Of a DNA stretch of 64,000 bases, positions 43,941 through 54,700 are shown in pieces. Below the pieces are notes generated by a model. That model saw only the letters and a program-made list of their open reading frames with translations. It was not told the origin of the DNA and made no database searches. Origin of the DNA: Malaciobacter marinus (GTDB lineage: Bacteria > Campylobacterota > Campylobacteria > Campylobacterales > Arcobacteraceae); NCBI RefSeq assembly GCF_003544855.1, contig NZ_CP032101.1, forward strand, positions 1,550,001-1,614,000. The letters run 5' to 3'. Each line of letters begins with the position of its first letter. Position 1 is the first letter of the stretch. A program made the position numbers and the translations under genes.

Positions 43941-46061
43941 TTAAATCTTCTTTTGTGATAATGCATTTAAAATCTTATCTTTAGGTCCATCAGCAACAAT
44001 TTTCCCATTATTTAAAACTATTACTCTATCAACCATTTCTAAAGCTGCAAATCTATGAGTAATTACTATCAAGGTTTTATCTTGTGCGATTTTATTTACA
44101 TGGTTTACCAAACTCTTTTCTAAGCCAACATCAAGACCTGTTGTTGGTTCATCTAAAACTAAAATTGGAGGATTATTTAAAATTGCCCTTGCCAGTGCAA
44201 CTAAATGTCTTTGTCCAACAGATAAGTTAGACCCTCTTTCACCAACTTGTAAACCATCACCTTGACCGCTTTTTTTAACAAGCTCTTCTAAACCTATAAT
44301 TTTAATAAGTTGCATCATTCTTTCTTTACTTATAGGATGAGATAATTCAATATTCTCTTTTAAAGTTCCAGAAAATAAAAAAGGTTCTTGAGGCATAACT
44401 CCTATATTTTGTCTTAATTCAACAGGATGCATAGTTGAAATCTCATGTCCATCTAAATAAATACTTCCTTTAGTAGGAGCTTCTAATCCTGTAAGCATTC
44501 TTAAAAATGTACTTTTACCAGCTCCTGTTTGTCCAATAATACCTACTCTATCCCCTGCTTTTATTGTCAAATTAAATTCATCAATTGATGCATATTTACT
44601 ATCTTTGTAATAAAAACTTATATCTTTAAATTCAATATCTCCCTTAAGTTCTCCAACACCAACTTCAAGATTTTTTTCATTTTCAACTGGTAAATGCCAA
44701 AACTCATTGATATTGTTTAAAGACTCTTTTACCTCTTTAAATCTAATCACCATCATTGAAGTTTGTATTACAGGAACCATTGCACGGCTTGAAAGAATTG
44801 TAACAGCAATAAGTCCACCAATTGTTAGGTTTTTATTTGCTATTTCAAAAACTCCTACTACAATTACAAGCATTGTTACAAACTGAATTACTGTTTGTGA
44901 TAAGTTCATTGAAAATACATTTAAAGACTGTATCTTTTGAGAAATAGAATCAGTAACTGCAACAATATTTCTCCAATTAAATAACTTTGTTGAAGTTGCA
45001 TTTGAAAGTTTAATTATTTCACTTCCTTGAATAGTCTCAACTAAATAACTATGCTTAGCTTGTGTATTTTGAACATTTTTTTTACTCAAATTAGAGATTG
45101 GAATTTGCATAATTACATTAAATATTAGTATTAAAATAGCAATTGTAAAAGGAACAGCTGCAACAGCTGGTGATATAAGAAAAATTACAATAATAGCAAT
45201 AAAGAAAAATGGCAAGTCAATTACTTGTAAAACAGATTTTGTTGCAAAAAAATCTCTTATTTGATTTAATTCTTTAAATAAATTTGCTTTAGAACCAACC
45301 AATAAAGTATCATATTGAGATTTTAAAGTTAACATTCTTTTCATTAACTCTTCTTCTAAATAAACCCCTAATTTTTTACCAACATTTTCTATTATATGAT
45401 TTCTAACACTTTTAAAATAAACATCAAAAATCAAAATTATCACAACTCCGCTTGCAAGTACAAATAAAGTCTCAATTGCATTATTTGGAACAACTCTATC
45501 ATAAACACTCATAGTAAATAAAGGAACTGCCAAAGCAAAAATATTAATAAATAAAGTTAAAATCCCAATTTCAATATATGAACGCCAAAAACTCTTTACT
45601 GGTTGCCAAAACCAATTACCTGTTTTTGTACTATCTATCAATTCACTTTTATTTTTATCTCTAAAAATCAAAATTGCTTTTTTATACTCTTTTAGTTTTG
45701 AAGAATCAATAGTAATAGTTTCATTTGTACTAATATCCAGTAAAGATGCCTCTTTTGCTTTATTTGTAAGAATAAAAGGTTTATTCTCTTTATCAAATAT
45801 AATGCAAGGCAAGAAGTGTTTAGGAATATTCAAAGCACTTATATCTTTATAAACTGCATAAAGTCCGACTTCATGAGCAACATCAATTGCAGTTTGATTT
45901 GTAAAACCTTTTTCACTATTTGCACTAAGTGTTAATATGGTTTCTAAAGAGATATCTCCAAAATAAAAATCTAATATATATTTAAATGAAAATAGTAAAG
46001 GATACTCTTTAGGGCTTATTTTTTCATCTATATCTTCTACGTTATCTTCTATTTTTTCCAA
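43941..46061 (-). CDS. Type I secretion ABC transporter, LapB-like
   Basis: 706 residues. N-terminal C39-like domain (about 1-140) without the catalytic Cys/His, as in LapB/HlyB types. TM domain about 160-440. ATPase domain with Walker A GQTGAGKS (510-517), signature LSVGQRH (613-619), Walker B ILVLDEPT and switch His669 (ITHR). It exports the giant RTX protein through HlyD and TolC. It overlaps no gene but starts 1 base after the glycosyltransferase stop. Confidence 0.94.
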   Translation of the reverse strand: MEKIEDNVEDIDEKISPKEYPLLFSFKYILDFYFGDISLETILTLSANSEKGFTNQTAIDVAHEVGLYAVYKDISALNIPKHFLPCIIFDKENKPFILTNKAKEASLLDISTNETITIDSSKLKEYKKAILIFRDKNKSELIDSTKTGNWFWQPVKSFWRSYIEIGILTLFINIFALAVPLFTMSVYDRVVPNNAIETLFVLASGVVIILIFDVYFKSVRNHIIENVGKKLGVYLEEELMKRMLTLKSQYDTLLVGSKANLFKELNQIRDFFATKSVLQVIDLPFFFIAIIVIFLISPAVAAVPFTIAILILIFNVIMQIPISNLSKKNVQNTQAKHSYLVETIQGSEIIKLSNATSTKLFNWRNIVAVTDSISQKIQSLNVFSMNLSQTVIQFVTMLVIVVGVFEIANKNLTIGGLIAVTILSSRAMVPVIQTSMMVIRFKEVKESLNNINEFWHLPVENEKNLEVGVGELKGDIEFKDISFYYKDSKYASIDEFNLTIKAGDRVGIIGQTGAGKSTFLRMLTGLEAPTKGSIYLDGHEISTMHPVELRQNIGVMPQEPFLFSGTLKENIELSHPISKERMMQLIKIIGLEELVKKSGQGDGLQVGERGSNLSVGQRHLVALARAILNNPPILVLDEPTTGLDVGLEKSLVNHVNKIAQDKTLIVITHRFAALEMVDRVIVLNNGKIVADGPKDKILNALSQKKI

Positions 46062-47855
46062 TTAAAACCTTATATCTTTTATCTTAAATTGTTTAGATAG
46101 TTTAGCGTAAAGAGACTGAAATACACTATCCCAAGCTCTATTGCTTTTTTGTCTAAATAATTTAGCACTTGGATACCACTTTGTAGACTCTCCTTTGTTT
46201 GTCCATCTCCAATCTGGATACTTTTGTAAAGGAATCCAAACAGGTGCATTAATAGCACCACAAAGATGTGCAACTGAAGTATCTGATGAGATAACTAAAT
46301 CAAGTTGTTTTATTAAACTTGCAGTTTTTGAAAAATCTGTTAATTTATCTGTTAAATCAATAATTTCATTTTCATATCCATACTTTTTTATATGTTCATT
46401 CTCTTTCCCAACTTGTAAAGAGTATAGATTTATTTTAGGATGATTTATCAAAGGTTCTAAATATTTTAAATCAAAAACTTTACCATCATAACTCTCACCT
46501 GTTATTGAAGCTGACCAACAAATTCCTATATCAATCTTCTTTTTATCTTTTTTGATTTTTAAAGATTCATCATCTAAAGCTTTTAAATATGGCATTTGTT
46601 TTGGTAAATCATTTAAAGATTTCATATTCAAAATAAAAGGCATACTCATAATAGGAAGATGATAGTCAAAAATAGGAGTATCTTCACTTCTATTTACTAA
46701 AATATCAATTTCTTCTATTGTTTTAAAAAGCTCTTTTAACTCATCTCTACACTTTACTGCTATTTTACACTTGAATTTATCTTTTAATAAAGGCAAAAAT
46801 CTAATAAACTGTATAGAATCACCAAAGCCTTGCTCAGAGTGTAAAAGTAAAATTTTACCTTCTATATTATCATCTTTTTTTAACATAGGTTTTGAAAATA
46901 TATCTTTATTATTTACAATGTGAGATAACATCTCCTCTTTTTTGAATCTCCACTCATATTCGCTCCAGCCATTTTTAAAGTCATTTTTTGAAAGATAAAT
47001 TGTAGCTAAATCAAAGTGTGCATTTTCAAAGTTTGAATCTAATTGTATTGCTTTTTTATAACTTTGTATTGCTTTATTTGTATATCCTAAGTTTTTATAA
47101 GAGGTTCCTAGATTACTATGTGCATTTACTCCATTTGGCTCTAAAACTATAGATTTTTCATGTAAAGATGCAGCTTTTTTATAATCATGTATTTTATTAT
47201 ATACATTTCCTAAATTTGTATATGCCCCTGCATTATTTGGGTTTAATTCTATTGCTTTATTCAAATTTTCTATTGCATATTCATACTGTTTTAGTTTATT
47301 ATAACAAGCTCCAATATTACTATAAAGTTCGTTATATTCAGGATCAATTTTAAGAGCTATTTTAAAAATTTCAATTGCTTCTTTATACTTTTTTTGCTTA
47401 TATAGAACAACACCTATATTATTAACAGCTTTTGAATAATTTGGTTTAATTTTAACTGCTTGTTTGTATGCAACAATTGCTTTGTCATAATCATTTATAG
47501 CTTCATAAACTATACCTAAATTATTATAAGCATTGAAATCTTTTGGATTTAATCTAATAGCATCACTAAAAGCTCTTATAGCCTTTTTATAATCTTTTAT
47601 CTCTTTAAATAAGTTTCCAAGATTATTTAAAACCAATTGATTTTTATTATTAAGTTTTAAAGCTTTTATATAAACATTGTAAGCTTCTTGATATTTTTTT
47701 AAAGCTTTTAAAACAACACCTAAATTACAATAGTTTTCTGAAGTATTTGGTTCTTTTTTTATCAACTCTTCATACTTTTCTTGTGCTGTTTTTAAATCTT
47801 TTTTATTATATGCTTCTAATGCTTGTTTATTTAAACTCTCAATTATTTTAGTCAC
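46062..47855 (-). CDS. TPR-glycosyltransferase fusion
   Basis: 597 residues. About eight TPR units occupy residues 8-290 (e.g. AYNNLGIVYEAINDYDKAIVAYKQAVKIKPN). A GT-B domain follows (about 310-597) with ILLLHSEQGFGDSIQFIRFLP, GICWSAS and VISSDTSVAHLCGAINAPVW, as in heptosyltransferase/OGT-like GTs. Proteins of this shape can glycosylate other proteins or make glycans. It overlaps the FkbM gene by 8 bases and is followed by the exporter after 0 bases. Glycosylation of the RTX protein before secretion is a reasonable idea but not shown. Confidence 0.85.
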   Translation of the reverse strand: MTKIIESLNKQALEAYNKKDLKTAQEKYEELIKKEPNTSENYCNLGVVLKALKKYQEAYNVYIKALKLNNKNQLVLNNLGNLFKEIKDYKKAIRAFSDAIRLNPKDFNAYNNLGIVYEAINDYDKAIVAYKQAVKIKPNYSKAVNNIGVVLYKQKKYKEAIEIFKIALKIDPEYNELYSNIGACYNKLKQYEYAIENLNKAIELNPNNAGAYTNLGNVYNKIHDYKKAASLHEKSIVLEPNGVNAHSNLGTSYKNLGYTNKAIQSYKKAIQLDSNFENAHFDLATIYLSKNDFKNGWSEYEWRFKKEEMLSHIVNNKDIFSKPMLKKDDNIEGKILLLHSEQGFGDSIQFIRFLPLLKDKFKCKIAVKCRDELKELFKTIEEIDILVNRSEDTPIFDYHLPIMSMPFILNMKSLNDLPKQMPYLKALDDESLKIKKDKKKIDIGICWSASITGESYDGKVFDLKYLEPLINHPKINLYSLQVGKENEHIKKYGYENEIIDLTDKLTDFSKTASLIKQLDLVISSDTSVAHLCGAINAPVWIPLQKYPDWRWTNKGESTKWYPSAKLFRQKSNRAWDSVFQSLYAKLSKQFKIKDIRF

Positions 47856-48681
47856 TTTTTTCCCTTTTTAATGGATGAAAATTAGAATCCTTAACCTCAA
47901 TCATTTTTTCAACATTTATATTAAAACTTTTATGAATACAAACCATATTTACAGATACTATATTATTAAAAATATTTTTTTCATTATTGGCAAAATTTTG
48001 TCTATTATATAAAGTTGGTAAATGCCAATAAAGTCTATAATCATATGATTTTATTAAGTCAATTAACTCTTTTGAGTGTTTTTGCCTATCATTTTCTACG
48101 TAAATAATAGGCTTAAATTTTTGTATTATATTTTTTGCGCCCTTTAAAACTTCAATCTCCATACCCTCAACATCAATTTTTAAAAACTTTAATCTTGATA
48201 TTTTATCTTTATAATCATCAAGTTTCTCTTTTCTTACAGGTGTACCTTTTTTAAATCCATCTACACTCACACCTCCAAAATTACCCTGCTTTGAATAATC
48301 AATATCAGGCATAGCAACATAACCTTGTTCATTTGAAAGTGCCGTTTGAAAAGTATGTACATTAGTAATACTATTTAAAGCTAGGTTTGCACATAATGTT
48401 TGAAAAACCACTCTTTGAGGTTCAAAAGCTAAAACTACACCACTTTGTTTTACTAATTTTGATAATGCAATTGTATGAGCTCCTATATTTGCTCCTACTT
48501 CAATTACAACATCTCCTTCTTTACAAATTTGTTCAAATAAAGCTGCCTCATGGTAAGAAAACTCTCCATACTCCTCAATTGATTTTCCAATATAAACATC
48601 ATTTTTATTATAAAGCACATATCCATCTTTTGCTTTTACTAATCTATTAAATTCATCATTTTCAAGTAAATTTTTTAACAT
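47848..48681 (-). CDS. FkbM-family SAM methyltransferase
   Basis: 277 residues. SAM motif VIEVGANIGAHT (59-70), VLAFEPQRVVFQTL, LKIDVEGMEIEVLKGA and the C-terminal segment IIYVENDRQ define the FkbM family, often acting on sugars or O-methyl groups of glycans. It lies 40 bases after the giant gene and overlaps the glycosyltransferase gene by 8 bases. So a shared glycan target for the two is likely. Confidence 0.87.
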   Translation of the reverse strand: MLKNLLENDEFNRLVKAKDGYVLYNKNDVYIGKSIEEYGEFSYHEAALFEQICKEGDVVIEVGANIGAHTIALSKLVKQSGVVLAFEPQRVVFQTLCANLALNSITNVHTFQTALSNEQGYVAMPDIDYSKQGNFGGVSVDGFKKGTPVRKEKLDDYKDKISRLKFLKIDVEGMEIEVLKGAKNIIQKFKPIIYVENDRQKHSKELIDLIKSYDYRLYWHLPTLYNRQNFANNEKNIFNNIVSVNMVCIHKSFNINVEKMIEVKDSNFHPLKREKSD

Positions 48682-48698
48682 ATATTATTCCCATTTTT

Positions 48699-48717
48699 TA
48701 TTTTAGCTTCTAAAATA
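48699..48717 (-). other. Small hairpin between the giant gene and FkbM gene
   Basis: An 8-bp stem (48699-48706 and 48710-48717) with a 3-base loop, just after the giant gene stop. No U tract follows on the minus strand, so it is not a good terminator. It could slow RNA decay or mark a processing site. Confidence 0.35.
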
Positions 48718-48721
48718 GAGG

Positions 48722-51700
48722 CTAAGGTACATCTATTAAATCTATCGTTAAAGTAGTGTCACCATCTAAATTATAAACTCCACCATCATCAATAGAGTTA
48801 GCACTTCCTGAAACAGAACTATTATGCTCTTGTGAATCTGAAGTTGTGAAGCTTAAATTTTCAGCTTGTTCTTTAGTTAATGAAAGTTTTAAATCACCAC
48901 TTGAATTTCCTAACCAATCTTCAACCATACTATTTGTAAGCTCAAACTCTTTATCTAAATCACTACTAAAGCCTGCTCCACCATTAAGTGATGAAATATC
49001 AATATTCTCAATACCATTAAAGTTTTCCAAGTTTCCAAATAATTTATCTAAATCATTAGTTACTTCAATTCCATTACCACTTAATGAAATAGTATCACTA
49101 TTAGCTCCACCTTCAATATTAAAGTTACCAATATTACTAAAATCTAAAGAGAAGTTATCATCTCCAGCTTTTCCATCAATATTACTTGGTTCATCCAAGT
49201 CTAAAACAATATTATCTGAAGCACTAGAAAGATTTAGATTTTCAAAACTACTTAGATTTGAAAAGTCTAAATTTCCATTAACTGAACTATTATCAAACTC
49301 AATAGTATCACTTCCACCATTTGCATCTATACTATTAAAGTTTGTATTAAAATCATTAAACTGTGTTGTATCATCAAATAAAATAATATCATTGCCATTT
49401 GATAGATTTAAATTCTCAAAACCACTTACATTTGTTAAAACATCAGAATCAATTGTTCCTGAACTAGTTATATTTAAACTATCATTCCCACCTTGTGCAT
49501 TTATAGTATCATTTAATGTAAGATTATTTATACCTACATTTACAGTATCATCTCCAGCACCTAAATTTGCTACATCATCACCACTACTTAAATTTAAAAT
49601 ATCATTATTACTACTTCCTTGAATAGTAACATTTGATGCACTATCATTTATAGTAACAGTTCCTAAAGTACTACTTACATTACTTAAGTCTAAACTAGAA
49701 TCATCTGCATTTACTATTAAATTTCCATTTCCTGTTACAGATGTATTGCCTAAAATAGAATCATCTAAACTCATTGTTCCAGAACTAATATTTATACTAT
49801 CAACATTAGTTAAGTTTCCACTATAAGTTGCAGTTCCCAACCAGTTTACATTTATAGTATCAACTGTTAAATCACTAAAGTCCATAGATAAAGCATCTTG
49901 TAAATTATTTACTGTTAATACTCCATTTCCACTTATTGTAGAAGCATCTATTTTACTAGCATTTACAATTAGTTGTGAATCTACTATGATTGAGTTCGCA
50001 CTATTTATAGTTGCACCATCAGAAATAGTCATTACTCCATTGCTAATTGTTAAATTTGAACTACCTAAATTTCCTGTAAATGTTCCTGTACCTGACCAAT
50101 CTACATTTGCATTATTTCCACTTATTTTTGTTAAATCCATTGAAGTAGCTAACTCTAAATTATTTATATTTAAAATTGAATTATTTGTAATTGTTGTAGC
50201 ACTATTTAAAATATTTGCATCTACCTTCATAGTTCCTGAACTAATTGTCAATTTATCTACATTAGTTAAATTACCAATATATACACCAGTTCCTGACCAA
50301 TCTACATTTAATGTATCTGGATTTATATTTGTAAAGTTAGTATTTAGCATCTCATCAAGATTTGTAACACTTAAAGTTCCAGCACCATTTACAATTTTTG
50401 CACTTATAACTGAAGCATCTGTTGTAAATGTTGTACCATTTGCTATTGTTAAAATATCTACATTTTCTAAATTGCCAGTATAAACAACATTAGCATTTGA
50501 GAAAGCATTTACATTTAAACTTCCTAAAACAGATGAAAAATCTGCATCTGGTGTTGCATGAAGATTTGTAATATTTAAAGAACCTTCTCCTATAAACTCT
50601 TTATTAGTTACTTTTGATGCATCTATATTTAATACTGCATTATTTACTACTTTTACTTTTGAATCACCTAAGTTTCCTGTAAAAGTAGTAGTTGAACTAA
50701 ACTCTATTATTTCATTAATACTATTATCTAAGTTTAATATTGAACTGAAATCTGTTGAACTATTAGAATCAACTTCAATAACTGCACTTCCTGAACCATT
50801 TATAACTTTTGAAACTGCTTGTGCCTCACTTAATATTAATGTAACAGCTGCACTTACAGCAAAAACATCAAATAGGTTATTATTTCCTAGGTTTCTTGAA
50901 CTTAAATCAACATCTTGTTTTACATCAAGAGTTACAGTTCCAGTTCCTTTTGTAATTGAAATATTTGCAAAATCATGCTCACTTGGATTTGATGTTGCTT
51001 CAACTATTAAGTTTGCATCACCTTGAAGTTCTATTTGCATATCTTTATTATCTAAATCTCTTGCACTTAAAGTTAAAGTATCCCCATCTTGTACTACAAT
51101 TTTTTCAAAATTCAATAACGTAACATTTGATAAGTCTAAATCTTTACTTAAGGTTAAAGTATCAGTTCCTTCTTGAGCATCTAAAATATCAAGATTTTGT
51201 GTTGAACTTAAAATAAAATTGTCATCACCATTTGAAGTTTTTATACTCTCAATATTTTTTAATATATCACTATTTGTACCATTTGTAACAGTAGTAGGAT
51301 TTATTCCATCAATTGTTACAGTTAGGTTTTGATTTATTGCAGTTGAATAATCAACTAAATCATTTGAGTTTCCACCATCAATTTCAAGATTATCTATAGA
51401 ATCATTTATAAATGTATCTTCTTGATTTGAACCAATATAGTTCTCAAAGTTTGCAAAAGTATCATTTCCATCTCCTGTTGAAGTACCATTTGTTATATCA
51501 ACTCTAACAGAAGAAGCAGCACCACTATAACTTAAGGTATCGTTATTAGAGTTTCCTGCTATAAGTGAATTGTTTAAAGAGTTCCCTTCAACAGTATTTG
51601 TACCATTTCCTACTTTTACATGCTCAACTTGTGAAATAACATCATTTCCATTATCTCCACTTGCTGTTTGTGTTCTTAAATTTACATTTGATGAAGTATT

Positions 51701-54700
51701 TGCACCTAAATCACTAATAGAGTAATCAATCCAATCCTCTCCTGTACCACCAATAATTTTATCATTTCCACTTCCTGAATAAATAGTATCATTTCCAGAG
51801 CCACCATCAATAGTATCATCTCCACCATTTCCAGTTAAAATATCAGCTCCATCTCTTCCTTCAAATACATTTTTATCATCATTTCCTGTAATACTATCAT
51901 TTGCTAAAGTTCCATAAAAACCTTCAATACTTGTTAAAGTATCATTTCCTGCAAGATTTATATTTGCATTTCCCAAAGCATCTAAAGTTACATTTAAAGA
52001 TGAAGAAAAAGAGCTATAATCAACAATATCTGTATTGTTCCCACCATTTATTTCATCATCTCCATCTCCAGATTTTGCAATGAAAATATCATTTCCATCG
52101 CCACCATTTAATACATCATTATCAACTCCACCATCTAATATATCAGCTCCACCATCTCCATTTAAAGTATCAACTCCTGACATACCATAAAGTTTATCAT
52201 CACTTGCATTACCACTTAAGGTATTACTATTTGCATTTCCATAAATAGTATCATTTGAATTACTTCCAATTACATTCTCAATTGAACTTAAACTATCAGT
52301 TCCCTCACCTGTTGCTTGATTTGCAGATAATCCACCTTGAGTTATATTATCTATGTTTACTTTTACTCCAGCATTTGAAGCTGTATAATCAATAGTATCA
52401 TTTCCCTCTCCACCAATTAGTCTATCATTTCCATTTCCACCAATTAGTGTATCATTATCATCTCCACCATCTAAAGTATCATCTCCATCAAGTCCATATA
52501 TTTCATCATTACCAGCATTCCCTTTTAATGTATTACCATTTGAACTTGAATCTGTACCTGTTATCTTATCATCTTTAGAAGAACCTATAACATTCTCAAT
52601 ACTTACTAAGGCTTGATTATATTGTGTTCCTGCGTTTGTAAATACTGCATTATCTTGTGTTTGCAAATCAACAGCAACACCATCTACTGTATCAATAATT
52701 GAAAAATCAAGAGTATCTTCATCTCCTAAACCACCTATAATTTGGTCATTTCCTAATGAAACATAAAAATAATCATCTCCACTTCCACCAGTGATTTTAT
52801 TTATATCAACACTACCAGCAAAAGTATCATTATATGAAGTACCTTCAATATTCTCTATATTTACTACACTCTCTTCATTAGAAAAAGAATCAATTAATCT
52901 ATTTGAATTTAATACCCCACCATCATAAGAGATTGAAGTATCACTTATATTTACAACAACTCCTTGTGTTCCTTCTTTAAATTGTAGTGTATCAACATCT
53001 AAACCATCTGCATTTGAACCACCATTTATTAAATCAACACCTTCATCACTAATTAAAGTATCACTGTCTAAGCCTCCATATAAACTATCATTTCCTGTTC
53101 CACCAATTAAAGTATCATTTCCAGTATCACCTCTTAAAATATCATCATTAGAACCACCATCTAAATAATCATTTCCAGAGCCACCATCTAAATCATCATT
53201 TCCTGATTCTGCATAGATTGTATCATTTCCATTTCCAGCATTAATATCATCATTTCCAGAGCCACCATTTAAGTAATCATTTCCATTATCTCCATAAATA
53301 GTATCATCTCCACCATTTGCATAGATTGTATCATTACCATTTTCTGCGTCAATAATATTTTTATTATCATCAGCACTCATAATGTCTTTATAATCAGTCA
53401 AATCAAAATTTTCAATATCAACTGTTCCATCACTATTTTTATATAAATAATCAGTTGCACCTCTACCATCTTTAACTTGATAAAAATCATAAGTGCCATC
53501 ACTTAAAGAATCAATTCCATTAATATTTATAGATGATGTTAAGATAGATTCATTACTATCATTTGTATCTCCATCACCATTTAAATCAATATTCTTTAAG
53601 ATTATTACTGAACCTTGATTTTCTCCTGAGTAGCCATTCTCTCCATCATAATCAAGTGTATCTATTCCATCTGCACCAATTATTGTATCATTTCCATAAT
53701 TTGCATAAATTCTATCATTACCCAAACCTGCATCATATAAGTCATTTCCATCTCTACCATCAAGAGTATCATTTCCACCATACATAATAAAAGTATTATC
53801 TATATTACTTCCTCTTACTACTTGGCTATTATTTGCACTATTATCAATTACATTTTCTATATCATAAATACGAGAATCATTAGCCCAAGCACTTTGTAAA
53901 TCAATATTACCGCTAGTATAATACTCTAAACTTAGCCAATCACCATTTACATGTGTTCCACCATTTAAAATATCTTCTCCAGCTGATAAGTAAAGTGTAT
54001 CATCTCCACCATTTGCAAAAATTGAGTTATCTTCACTATTCCCACCTAAAGTATCAGCATTATTTGAGCCATTAATATTCTCAATTTGTGTTATGTAATC
54101 TACTTGATTTGAATCATTACTATTTATAACTTTTGAATAAGTCTCTTCTAAAATTGCATCTAAAGCATTATCATTTGCTTCATCAATTGTTTCATCTAAA
54201 TTTACAATAATTCCATTATTAGATGAACTATAATCAATCCAATCTTCTTCTATATCTTCAATGGCATTTGCACCTATTAAAATATCTCCATCAAGTCCAC
54301 CTGTTAAAGTATCAACTCCTGCATCACCAAAAGCAATATCTTGAACTCCTGCACCAGTTGAGATTATGTCGTTATTATCTCCACCATAAATAGTATCAAC
54401 TCCACCTAAACCTGAAAGTTTATCTTCGCCTCCATATCCAAAAATCTTATTATTGTTATTATTTCCTGTTAAAGTATCCGCATAATTTAAAGTTCCACCA
54501 ATATTTTCAATATTTACAATAGAACTCTCTTCATTTCCATATCCATCATCAATTACTTTTGAGTTTGATAAATCAACAATAACTTTTGAAGTAGTATCAT
54601 AAAAATCGATTATATCTTCATCTTCTCCACCATCATATGAGTCAATTCCAGTTCCACCTCTTAAAGTATCATCTCCTGCTCCACCTTTTAAAGCATCATT

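Noticed and set aside
48699-48717. Terminator between the giant gene and FkbM gene
   Set aside because: The hairpin has no U run on the minus strand, and the short gap suggests read-through into the FkbM gene.
48846-49622. Long plus-strand open frame opposite the giant gene (and similar ones at 49986, 54714, 57015, 60323, 62442)
   Set aside because: They are antisense to the repeat codons, have low-complexity Ser/Ile/Leu/Pro content and no ribosome sites; they arise from biased codons of the real gene.
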